Below, piece after piece: positions 1 through 6,958 of a DNA stretch of 11,355 nucleotides (position 1 is its first letter; the number at the start of each line of letters is the position of its first letter). The position numbers were made by a program, and so were the translations under genes. This DNA comes from Anaerolineales bacterium UBA1136 (lineage in GTDB: Bacteria; Chloroflexota; Anaerolineae; Anaerolineales; UBA11657). The DNA is taken from positions 8,148 through 19,502 of the forward strand of contig DCAJ01000047.1 in NCBI GenBank assembly GCA_002311455.1. The letters run 5' to 3'. The notes beneath the pieces are model-generated. The model saw nothing but the letters and a program-made list of their open reading frames with translations, searched no databases and had not been told where the DNA came from.

Positions 1-383
1 ATACACCGTCTACCCAAATCAAATGCTAGTACTGAAAGCCCAACTCCCATCAAAGTTTGACCTAACCTTGCAGCAACCAGCACATTGTTAAAACCAAACA
101 CTATTTGAAGCATTCCTAAATATGCTGGATATACCGGCCCAACTACAGCAACTGACTCACCATATGTGAGGCCCAATCCTCTTGCAATTTGATCGCCCAA
201 ATGCATATAAAAAGGACCATCACCACCAACTAGGTTTGGTTGCGGATCCAATAACAAAACCCATATCAAACGCAGAATTAAGGATAAAAACACTATAAAT
301 GATAGAATACGACGCTGAGGTGCGCGAAGTGGTTCCGGACTTGTTATAGTAAGTTTTTGACCAGATGGGAATTCATTTATCAT
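1..383 (-). CDS. GT39 (ArnT/PMT-like) membrane glycosyltransferase, N-terminal part only
   Basis: Only the first 127 codons are present; the gene runs off the left edge. The N-terminus is cytoplasmic and polar, followed by a hydrophobic helix at about residues 27-45. A loop at 53-69 contains GGDGPFY and DQIARG, then come VYPAYLG (84-90) and a second hydrophobic stretch near 91-120. An acidic residue in the first extracytoplasmic loop followed by an aromatic/proline YP motif is the signature of GT39/GT-C enzymes, which transfer sugars from polyprenyl-phosphate donors on the outer face of the membrane; Asp55 is the likely catalytic base. The ATG at 383 overlaps the end of the DUF2304 gene by 11 nt and has no clear Shine-Dalgarno, so translation is probably coupled. 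Placement after a GT2 and a DUF2304 gene supports use of the lipid-linked sugar made by that pair. The family call is firm; substrate and acceptor are unknown. Confidence 0.75.
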   Translation of the reverse strand, partial: MINEFPSGQKLTITSPEPLRAPQRRILSFIVFLSLILRLIWVLLLDPQPNLVGGDGPFYMHLGDQIARGLGLTYGESVAVVGPVYPAYLGMLQIVFGFNNVLVAARLGQTLMGVGLSVLAFDLGRRC

Positions 384-750
384 CAGAAAATTGTCGTCCA
401 CTATTTTCTAACTCATCCACGCGTTCCCGTAATATACCGATTTGCTGAGCAGCGATGCGAGCATCACGCGTGAGCTGAGTAATTACTGCAGAAAAGTATA
501 GTAGGATAACAAGTAATCCCACAAATCCTGCTACAAAAAGTGCTGAAGGAGCATAATATATACCCAGGATAGGAGCAATCCGGTCTAGCGCTGGACGTGC
601 AATAGCTAACAAAAGTATCACTAGGGACAGAATCAACCACAATAGCGAATATTTCTCGGCAAGAGCCCTACGTCTCACCATTTCTAGCACTAATAGCAGC
701 AATCCCAGTGCAGCAACAAAAACCAATAGTGAAAGTCTATCAGTGAACAT
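373..750 (-). CDS. DUF2304 family small membrane protein
   Basis: This 125-residue protein has three hydrophobic segments (about 7-24, 35-51 and 68-91) and a charged, heptad-like C-terminal helix (about 92-116, with LTRDARIAAQQIGILRERVDEL). The order, size and the EKYSLLWLIL motif between helices 1 and 2 match DUF2304 proteins, which commonly sit beside a dolichol-phosphate-mannose-synthase-like GT2. An inferred role is to anchor or assist that GT2 at the membrane. The ATG at 750 is preferred over an in-frame GTG at 777, because GAGG lies 9 nt before the ATG (760-763) and the overlap with the upstream gene is then 11 nt rather than 38. The downstream GT39 gene overlaps its end by another 11 nt. 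No catalytic residues are recognisable. Confidence 0.85.
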   Translation of the reverse strand: MFTDRLSLLVFVAALGLLLLVLEMVRRRALAEKYSLLWLILSLVILLLAIARPALDRIAPILGIYYAPSALFVAGFVGLLVILLYFSAVITQLTRDARIAAQQIGILRERVDELENSGRQFSDDK

Positions 751-1471
751 ATGCTGTATCCTCGCTTCGTGGTGCACGGCGAATCGACAAAATAGTCACG
801 GCCAAAATAACTTTTATCATGTAATAAGCTGACCAAAAAGGAGTTATTGAACTCTTGCCACCATATCGTTTGTTCATATGAACAGGCACTTCAGATACTC
901 TTAGGCCTATCTTACGAAATGCTAGAAGTGATTCAGGCTCGGGATAATCAGCCGGATAATTTTCTGCACAAATTTCAATCGCTCGTCTATTGCTAGCACG
1001 AAAACCGGAAGTAGTATCGGAAAACTTTTGCCCAGCTAGAATGGAAACGTACGTAGCCAAAATCTTGGTTCCCAACAAACGCGGTAATGGAGTTACATAA
1101 CCACGATCCGCCAGATACCTAGAACCCACTACTACATCTGATTCGCCTGTAAGTAAATTACTCAACAAAACCTCTATCTCACCAGGATCATGCTGACCAT
1201 CACCATCAACTTGTACTGCAATCTCATAATTCCCAGCCTGAGCCAAGATAAAGCCGGTCTGCACTGCAGCACCAATACCCAAATTATATGGTAGAGAAAC
1301 CACCTTTGCGCCAGATTCATAAGCTACGAACGAAGTAGAATCATGAGAACCATCATTTATCACGACCACGTCCGCTGCCGGAAGACACTCTTTAACACTG
1401 TTTACTACTCTTGCTATACTAGCTTGCTCATTATAAGCAGGAATAATCACTAATATCTTTGCATCACTCAT
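740..1471 (-). CDS. GT2 family polyprenyl-phosphate sugar synthase-like glycosyltransferase
   Basis: This 243-residue GT-A glycosyltransferase resembles dolichol-phosphate mannose synthase. From the ATG at 1471, the nucleotide-sugar fold carries PAYNE (11-15), NDGS (39-42), DGDGQHDP (89-96, with the DXD metal-binding element), GSRY (116-119), DTTSGFRA (152-159) and GGKSSI (204-209). A hydrophobic segment at about 217-231 would touch the membrane. Family members move a sugar from a nucleotide donor to polyprenyl phosphate on the cytoplasmic side; the sugar cannot be read from sequence. The adjacent DUF2304 and GT39 genes fit a route from synthesis of a lipid-linked sugar to its use outside the membrane. 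The start is uncertain: an in-frame GTG at 1480 adds three residues and sits 15 nt after the preceding stop, with a weak A/G-rich tract upstream. The ATG gives a typical family N-terminus. Confidence 0.9.
   Translation of the reverse strand: MSDAKILVIIPAYNEQASIARVVNSVKECLPAADVVVINDGSHDSTSFVAYESGAKVVSLPYNLGIGAAVQTGFILAQAGNYEIAVQVDGDGQHDPGEIEVLLSNLLTGESDVVVGSRYLADRGYVTPLPRLLGTKILATYVSILAGQKFSDTTSGFRASNRRAIEICAENYPADYPEPESLLAFRKIGLRVSEVPVHMNKRYGGKSSITPFWSAYYMIKVILAVTILSIRRAPRSEDTAYVH
760..763 (-). promoter_or_regulatory. Shine-Dalgarno GAGG deciding the DUF2304 start
   Basis: GAGG lies 9 nt before the ATG at 750, inside the 3' end of the GT2 gene. It falls within the extra codons that a GTG start at 777 would add, which favours the shorter 125-residue protein. 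Confidence 0.55.
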
Positions 1472-1495
1472 TGGTTTCACAAAAAATAAATCTTT

Positions 1496-2686
1496 TTAAG
1501 TTTTGTCGACACTCACCATCGCATCTCTAACTACATCCTCTACCTGTTGAAAACGCTTATCCCAGGAATAATCTGTCATAGCTCTCTGGCGAGCTACTAC
1601 ATCATGCTCAACAATCCCATTTGCATTCTGGACTATTTGGTCTTCCAGTGCAGTAACAAATTCTTTAGGAGTCCGCACTAGAGAAATCAAGTCAGCAAAT
1701 TCTCTAGCAGCGGGCATATCAACTGACACAACTGGTTTTCCTGATGCCAAGTACTCATATAGTTTTATAGGACTAACAGTATCAGACAATTTGTCTAACA
1801 CAAACGGATTAATACAGACATCAAATCCAGCAATGAATGCTGGTATATTTTTGTATGGTATTTTACCTAGAAAATATACGTTTGATAAGTTTCGGACTTT
1901 ATCCACACGAGCAAGTGGTTCAATAGGTCCAACAAATACAAATGACCAGTCCGGATGTTTTTGGGCAGCATATGCAATCAAATCAAAGTCTATCCAATAT
2001 TGAATCCACCCATGAAATCCAACCACAGGCTTAGGTAATTCAGACACTTCCTTAGGAGGAACTGTTTCTTTGCGGCCAGCGAGAGCAAAATGTCTTAAAT
2101 CAGCTCCATTTGGTATGAGAGCTAGTCGTCGAGAGATTCCAGATTTGGCTTCCTGCAAACCGGGATGCGTAACAATAACCTGATCTACCATACGCAACAG
2201 ATCGTTTTCCAAAGCTTCAACTGTAGCTGAACGAACGAGACCACGAGTGGCGGTGAAATCATCAACACATTCATAAACTACAAATGACTCACCGAATCTA
2301 TTTATCAGACCAGCAGCATGCGGTGTGTACACCCATAAGATAGTACTATCAAAACCAATTCTTCGCAGTGCCCATAATATGATTGGAGCCAACAGCCAAT
2401 TGTTCAAAGCATTGACGAATCTAAAAATCTGAAAGAATGGTAATACAATAGGTAATGTAAATATCCATAGCCTCTCAGATACAATCCGCGGACCATAAAT
2501 CCACGACCACATACGGTTGTACTGACTTCTAATATCTGCCAGCCATCCTAATATGTGCATTTGCTGCTCTACATAAAGCACTCTGTTACCACGAGATGAC
2601 AATTTTCGCGCCCAGTGATGTTTTCGTGTAGGTAACGCATCCCAGTCTTGGGTTGAAAGAATAAGTATATCTTTGCCAGTAATCAT
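1496..2686 (-). CDS. GT-B glycosyltransferase, TuaH-like
   Basis: This 396-residue, probably cytoplasmic GT-B enzyme opens with STQDWDALPTRKHHWAR (11-27) and NRVLYVEQ (34-41), the characteristic start of TuaH-type glycosyltransferases named for Bacillus teichuronic acid synthesis. Later motifs are VVYECVDDF (136-144), VTHPGL (172-177), IPNGAD (191-196) and GFHGWI (223-228). The donor-site segment SPIKLYEYLASGKPVVS (305-321) ends the series, with Glu311 as the likely donor-contacting acid. The hydrophobic run at about 76-107 lies in the N-terminal domain and probably mediates membrane association. Length is normal for the family. The ATG at 2686 follows a 77-nt gap and has no visible Shine-Dalgarno, unlike several genes in this operon. 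Sugar specificity is unknown; the shared N-terminus does not prove teichuronic acid synthesis here. Confidence 0.85.
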   Translation of the reverse strand: MITGKDILILSTQDWDALPTRKHHWARKLSSRGNRVLYVEQQMHILGWLADIRSQYNRMWSWIYGPRIVSERLWIFTLPIVLPFFQIFRFVNALNNWLLAPIILWALRRIGFDSTILWVYTPHAAGLINRFGESFVVYECVDDFTATRGLVRSATVEALENDLLRMVDQVIVTHPGLQEAKSGISRRLALIPNGADLRHFALAGRKETVPPKEVSELPKPVVGFHGWIQYWIDFDLIAYAAQKHPDWSFVFVGPIEPLARVDKVRNLSNVYFLGKIPYKNIPAFIAGFDVCINPFVLDKLSDTVSPIKLYEYLASGKPVVSVDMPAAREFADLISLVRTPKEFVTALEDQIVQNANGIVEHDVVARQRAMTDYSWDKRFQQVEDVVRDAMVSVDKT

Positions 2687-2763
2687 TCGATAAATATAAA
2701 GAGACTCAACGTGGGATGATCTGACTATATGAAAATTGTATCATGTTGAAACATTAACTCACA
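2687..2763 (-). other. 77-nt intergenic gap, no assigned element
   Basis: This is the longest gap between genes inside the operon. It is AT-rich. A TATAGT at 2724-2729 and a TATATT at 2693-2698 resemble -10 boxes, but neither has a credible -35 at 16-18 nt. There is no hairpin followed by a T-run and no Shine-Dalgarno in front of the ATG at 2686. An internal promoter is possible but not supported. Confidence 0.3.
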
Positions 2764-4911
2764 CTAGATATAAGACTTTAGAGACACTCTCTTAGCAGAG
2801 GAAAGGGATTCTATTGCTGCCTGCGCACATAATGTAGCATTCAGACCATCTAGTGCATTTACAGTTAATGATTGTTCTCCTCGTACGGCACGTAGAAAAT
2901 GATCTAGTAGAGGAAGATGACCCTTGTCAGAAACACGCAATTTACGAGACTTTCCTGGTAATCGATATAATGAAAGTGAACGGAAATCGTCAATTACTCC
3001 TACTCCTCCACCTGCAAAAACCTCGATTCGCTCCTTAGAGAATTCTGCACTCCCTAAGGCGGTGTATATAAGAGTCCCAATGCTACCATTATTGTATTTC
3101 ACGACAACCGAAATGTCGTCCGACGAATCTCCAGCAGATTGCGCTATTACAGACACAGCATCAGAATCCAACAACCAAGACATGAAATCGAAGAAATGAC
3201 ATCCCTCACCAATCAAACGTCCACCTCCAATTTCAGGATCAAGTAACCAGTGTCCTTGAGGCAATCCACCAGCATTCACTCTATATATGATCTGTTTAGG
3301 ACTCATTACATTTGATAGGCTATCCCGCAAGCTCATAGACAGAGAACTAAATCTGCGATTAAAACCGATAGCGCACAATACCTGTGATTGTTCCACCGCT
3401 CGCAATATTTCAAGACACTCATCACCAGTCAAGCCAAGTGGCTTTTCAACAAATATATGCTTGCCAGCTACAGCAGCTGCAATACATTGCTGGCTGTGCA
3501 GGTTATGTCTAGTAGAAATAAGTACCGCATCTATATCTTCATTTAACAGTACATCGGAGATATCAGTGGACACTATAGGAGCACCAAGCTTTTCTGCAGC
3601 CTGCCTCGCACTACCGCCTGAACCACCAACCACCGCCTGCACTACTACTTTGTTAGACAATAGTTTCAAGTTCGGTAAATGAACTGCTCTAGCAAAATGC
3701 CCAGGTCCAACCAGCATTAGTTTTACACGATCATCTCGCACATCAATAACTGAAGGCAATCTCCAGATTTTATCTGAGTCTGTGGTTTGCTGATATTCTG
3801 GGTAAGTCAACACTATGCCAATCACTTCTGTGTCATTGCCTGTAGCTTCTTCATAGGCTAACATTGCTTGATCAATGGAATATTCTGCACTAATTAATTG
3901 ATTCACTTTAACATTGCTTAAAGCTAACAGATCCAAAAATGCACCTAAATTTCTAGTCTCAGTCCATCTCACATAACCTAACGGATATGTCAATCCCTTT
4001 TGCTCATAATCTGAATCGTAACGACCTGGACCATACGAACGAGAAATCCGTAGGTCAATCTCTTTGCGATAGTATTCTTCCCTCTCTAATTCAAGTCCGA
4101 CAGCTCCTACGACAACAACACGGCCTCGTTCTCGACACATACGAAATGCGTCATTGACTGGCTTGGAAGATTTGGTTGCTGCGGTAACAATCGCAGCGTC
4201 AGCACCAGCACCTTCTGTTAGATCTAGCACAGACTGAGTAACATTATCAGTATCCGAGAGTAACAAATTCTCAAAACCCAAATTTCTAGCTACTTCCAAT
4301 CGAGCATGTGACAAATCTACACATATCACTGCACATCCATTTGCTCGTAGAATCTGAGCCGTCAGAAGACCGATCAACCCAGTACCAATTACTACCACTG
4401 TCTCTCCCAAAGTGGGGTCAGTACGCCGCACACCTTGCATAGCTATAGCACCGATAGTCGAAAAACAAGCCTCTCTCAAAGAGATGTTGTCAGGCACCTT
4501 AACTACAAGATTATGTGGAACAGAAATAGTCGCTGCATGGTTAGCATAACCTGCACCTGCACAAGCAACTCTATCGCCTACTGAGAAACATTTAACACCA
4601 TCTCCAACCTCAAGCACTATACCTGCAGAGCTATAACCTAAAGGATACCAACTCTCGGAAGCATCTCTTACTATGCCTACCGCATTTTTTATGCCTTTTT
4701 CCGATACAAGCTTGAATGCGCGACGAACGAGTTCGGGGCGTCGGAAAGCACTACCAACAAGGCTTCCACCACCTGAAAGGGCCATAGCTTCAGTACCAGT
4801 CGAGATCAAGGAATTGGAGTTTTGGACTAAGATATGCCCAGGCATGAGAGATGGTACCGGAACATCTTTCACATGAAGATTGCCCTTGCCATCAACAAAT
4901 ACCTGTTTCAT
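2764..4911 (-). CDS. Bi-domain oxidoreductase: Zn-type alcohol dehydrogenase fused to Gfo/Idh/MocA
   Basis: This 715-residue protein joins two NAD(P)-dependent modules. Residues 1 to about 370 are a medium-chain (alcohol-dehydrogenase-like) reductase with GYSSAGIVLEVG (92-103), GDRVAC (112-117) and a Rossmann loop VVVIGTGLIGLL (172-183). Residues from about 395 to the end are a Gfo/Idh/MocA dehydrogenase with MLVGPGHFARAVHLP (399-413), VEKPLGL (488-494), GFNRRF (516-521) and GEGCHFFDF (568-576). The EKP motif carries the usual catalytic lysine, Lys490. The first half has STGTE (37-41) where classical zinc enzymes place a zinc-binding Cys, as expected for this bi-domain family. Such fusions recur in polysaccharide clusters beside heparinase-like genes; an oxidation/reduction step on a sugar or nucleotide sugar is the inferred role, with the substrate unknown. 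AAGGA (4922-4926) precedes the ATG by 10 nt, and the gap to the carbamoyltransferase gene is 16 nt. Confidence 0.9.
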   Translation of the reverse strand: MKQVFVDGKGNLHVKDVPVPSLMPGHILVQNSNSLISTGTEAMALSGGGSLVGSAFRRPELVRRAFKLVSEKGIKNAVGIVRDASESWYPLGYSSAGIVLEVGDGVKCFSVGDRVACAGAGYANHAATISVPHNLVVKVPDNISLREACFSTIGAIAMQGVRRTDPTLGETVVVIGTGLIGLLTAQILRANGCAVICVDLSHARLEVARNLGFENLLLSDTDNVTQSVLDLTEGAGADAAIVTAATKSSKPVNDAFRMCRERGRVVVVGAVGLELEREEYYRKEIDLRISRSYGPGRYDSDYEQKGLTYPLGYVRWTETRNLGAFLDLLALSNVKVNQLISAEYSIDQAMLAYEEATGNDTEVIGIVLTYPEYQQTTDSDKIWRLPSVIDVRDDRVKLMLVGPGHFARAVHLPNLKLLSNKVVVQAVVGGSGGSARQAAEKLGAPIVSTDISDVLLNEDIDAVLISTRHNLHSQQCIAAAVAGKHIFVEKPLGLTGDECLEILRAVEQSQVLCAIGFNRRFSSLSMSLRDSLSNVMSPKQIIYRVNAGGLPQGHWLLDPEIGGGRLIGEGCHFFDFMSWLLDSDAVSVIAQSAGDSSDDISVVVKYNNGSIGTLIYTALGSAEFSKERIEVFAGGGVGVIDDFRSLSLYRLPGKSRKLRVSDKGHLPLLDHFLRAVRGEQSLTVNALDGLNATLCAQAAIESLSSAKRVSLKSYI

Positions 4912-4927
4912 TGCAATTCAGTCCTTA

Positions 4928-6715
4928 TCATTTTTTTATCAAATAATTGCCTAAATATAATGAATCAATGCCGCTTCGAGAAAAAGTGCTAATAGCGTCT
5001 GATGGAGTATTTACTATTGGCTCACCACGTAGGTTGAATGAAGTATTCAACACTACAGGAACGCCTGTTTTCTCCCAAAACTTCTCAATAACACTATAAT
5101 AAAGAGTGTTCCATTCATGACGCACAGTCTGCAAACGACCAGTACCTCCAACATGTGTAACTGCCGGTATAGTGACACCTTTGTCATCTTTTGTTGGATA
5201 TACGGCCAGCATATAACGCAGCGGATATAATTTCTCTGCATCAGACAACTGGTAATAATCCGATACGAATTTCTCCAGTATCGCAGGTGCAAAAGGACGA
5301 AACGGCTCTCTAAACTTTATTTTAGTATTGATGATTTCTTTCATTTCGTCCCGACGCGGATCGGCTAAAATAGAGCGGTTTCCAAGTGCTCTTGGGCCCC
5401 ACTCAAAGCGACCCCGTGCTACCGAGATTACCTTGCCATCATTTAGGTCGTTTGCCATGGATTCAGCCATTACGTCCTCATTATCAAGACATTTGTAATT
5501 AATCCCCGAATAATCCAAAGTATTCTTGATCTCGTCAGACGTATATTCCTTACCCAAGTAAGCATGCTCTTGAACGAATCTACGTTTATGTCCTAGCAAT
5601 ACATGATAAGCATAAAGTGCAGCTCCTAAAGCACCCCCTGAATCCCCAGGAGCTGGCTGCACGAACACGTTGTCAAACGAAGATTCTCGCATTATGCGAC
5701 CATTAGCTACACTATTCAATGCCACTCCCCCAGCTAAGCACAGATTATTGGATCCAGTTTGACGATAAGCGTTTTCACACATCTTCAACAAAGTATCCTC
5801 AGTAACCGCTTGTACACTGGCAGCGATATCAGCATAGTTTTGATTAGTTGCAGCTATATCTATATCCCAATTAGGATGGTCTCCATTCGGATGTGTAGTA
5901 GAAGTATAGAAAATAGAATCGTGCACTCGTGGTTGGCCAAAAAGTTGCTCGAATTTGGAAGAAAATGATCTATTGATGGAACGATGAAAACTAAAATAAT
6001 CCATATTCAGTTGAAAGCTTCCGTCGGGCTCTACCCTTATCACTTTCTGCACATCGTCAATTCGAGTCGCTTTGCCATAGGGAGCCATGCCCATAACCTT
6101 ATATTCTCCGTTGTTGACCCTAAATCCTAGAAAAGCAGTAAACGCAGAATATAGTAATCCTAACGAATGAGGATACTGTATTTCATTTAATAGTTCAATC
6201 GTATTCTGTCCTCTACCATCCCAATCAGCTGTAGCCTTTCCGGTTGTGGTGGTAGTCCATTCACCAACTCCATCAATAGTTAGGATAGCAGCTTCTTCAT
6301 AAGGAGAAGAAAAAAAAGTACTAGCAGCATGTGAAAGATGATGCTCAATAAACAACAGTTTTTCTGCCTCTATATCAAGCCTACTAAGAATCAATCCTTT
6401 AATCCATAGCTTGTCATTGAACCAAGTAATCATAGATTCACGAAACACACCCCACGACATTGGGTAGGATCCTAAAGTGCTACTCAAAATTCTCTCGAAT
6501 TTGAGCAATGGTTTTTCATAAAATACAACATAATCCAAATCATTAGCGCTTATATTACCCTCACACAAGCAATAATCTATCGCATGTTGTGGAAAGCCAT
6601 GGTCATGTTTTACTCTACTAAAACGCTCTTCCTCGACAGCTGCCACTAAATCACCATCCTGAAGCAATACTGCTGCCGCATCATGATAAAAACATGACAA
6701 TCCTAAAATATTCAC
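4928..6715 (-). CDS. NodU/CmcH family O-carbamoyltransferase
   Basis: This 595-residue two-domain enzyme transfers a carbamoyl group from carbamoyl phosphate, through a carbamoyl-adenylate, to a hydroxyl. The N-terminal Kae1/TsaD-like domain shows SCFYHDAAAVLL (7-18), EEERFSRVKHD (28-38), the metal-site motif HHLSHAA (125-131), DGVGEW (148-153), NNGEYKVMGMAPYG (201-214), LAGGVALN (327-334) and APGDSGGALGAA (355-366). The C-terminal domain shows GRFEWGPRALGNRSILADPR (435-454), FREPFRPFAP (468-477) and NTSFNLRGEPIV (557-568). All landmarks of an active family member are present and the length is normal. The start is GTG, immediately after the TAG of the small membrane protein gene, with AGGAGA 9 nt upstream. 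A polysaccharide sugar hydroxyl is the likely acceptor given the neighbours, but family members also act on nodulation factors and antibiotics. Confidence 0.93.
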   Translation of the reverse strand: MNILGLSCFYHDAAAVLLQDGDLVAAVEEERFSRVKHDHGFPQHAIDYCLCEGNISANDLDYVVFYEKPLLKFERILSSTLGSYPMSWGVFRESMITWFNDKLWIKGLILSRLDIEAEKLLFIEHHLSHAASTFFSSPYEEAAILTIDGVGEWTTTTTGKATADWDGRGQNTIELLNEIQYPHSLGLLYSAFTAFLGFRVNNGEYKVMGMAPYGKATRIDDVQKVIRVEPDGSFQLNMDYFSFHRSINRSFSSKFEQLFGQPRVHDSIFYTSTTHPNGDHPNWDIDIAATNQNYADIAASVQAVTEDTLLKMCENAYRQTGSNNLCLAGGVALNSVANGRIMRESSFDNVFVQPAPGDSGGALGAALYAYHVLLGHKRRFVQEHAYLGKEYTSDEIKNTLDYSGINYKCLDNEDVMAESMANDLNDGKVISVARGRFEWGPRALGNRSILADPRRDEMKEIINTKIKFREPFRPFAPAILEKFVSDYYQLSDAEKLYPLRYMLAVYPTKDDKGVTIPAVTHVGGTGRLQTVRHEWNTLYYSVIEKFWEKTGVPVVLNTSFNLRGEPIVNTPSDAISTFSRSGIDSLYLGNYLIKK

Positions 6716-6958
6716 CTAAAACTGTCTCCTGCTCAACAATAAATTTGCCTCCGTACCAGAATATTTAGTCCAGCATGTACCTTGATTATCTGATTTGATC
6801 CTAAGCGGATCCCCAAACAATCTTACGCCTACACCAAAGGGCACAAGTATAGTGAAATATAAGATTGTAAGTACAATCCTAGCAAACAAATCACCAATTA
6901 ATTGGCCAAAACGCTGCCAACGATCCCAAATTATTCTTGTAAACGAAAATAGTTTCAC
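6716..6958 (-). CDS. Small one-helix membrane protein coupled to carbamoyltransferase
   Basis: This 80-residue protein has a tryptophan-rich amphipathic N-terminus (about 1-24), one hydrophobic helix (about 27-47), the motif RLFGDPLRIK (46-55), a CW pair (62-63) and a C-terminal SRRQF (76-80). I recall similar short proteins next to carbamoyltransferase genes in polysaccharide and natural-product loci, typically with a FGDPL-like element and an RRQF-like end; I cannot attach a confirmed Pfam name. It does not look like DUF5989 or SxtJ, which occupy comparable positions. Its GTG start shares one base with the TAG of the heparinase gene, has AAGGGA 8 nt upstream, and its own TAG abuts the GTG of the carbamoyltransferase. 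This coupling suggests it helps place the carbamoyltransferase at the membrane, which is inference. The protein appears complete. Confidence 0.8.
   Translation of the reverse strand: MKLFSFTRIIWDRWQRFGQLIGDLFARIVLTILYFTILVPFGVGVRLFGDPLRIKSDNQGTCWTKYSGTEANLLLSRRQF
6725..6730 (-). promoter_or_regulatory. Shine-Dalgarno AGGAGA fixing the GTG start of the carbamoyltransferase
   Basis: AGGAGA ends 9 nt before the GTG at 6715 and lies inside the last codons of the small membrane protein gene. It is the strongest ribosome-binding site in the window. It supports the GTG start, which also gives the family-typical N-terminus NILGLSCFYHDAA. Confidence 0.75.

Noticed and set aside
2687..2763. Internal promoter or terminator before the TuaH-like gene.
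   Set aside because: The -10-like boxes lack a matching -35, and there is no stem-loop with a T-run.
3287..3682. Plus-strand open frame of 131 codons.
   Set aside because: It lies antisense inside the bi-domain oxidoreductase, is rich in Cys/Ser/Thr with no recognisable fold, and has no independent start signal.
5053..5292. Minus-strand 79-codon frame inside the carbamoyltransferase gene.
   Set aside because: It is an out-of-frame shadow of the conserved C-terminal carbamoyltransferase domain.
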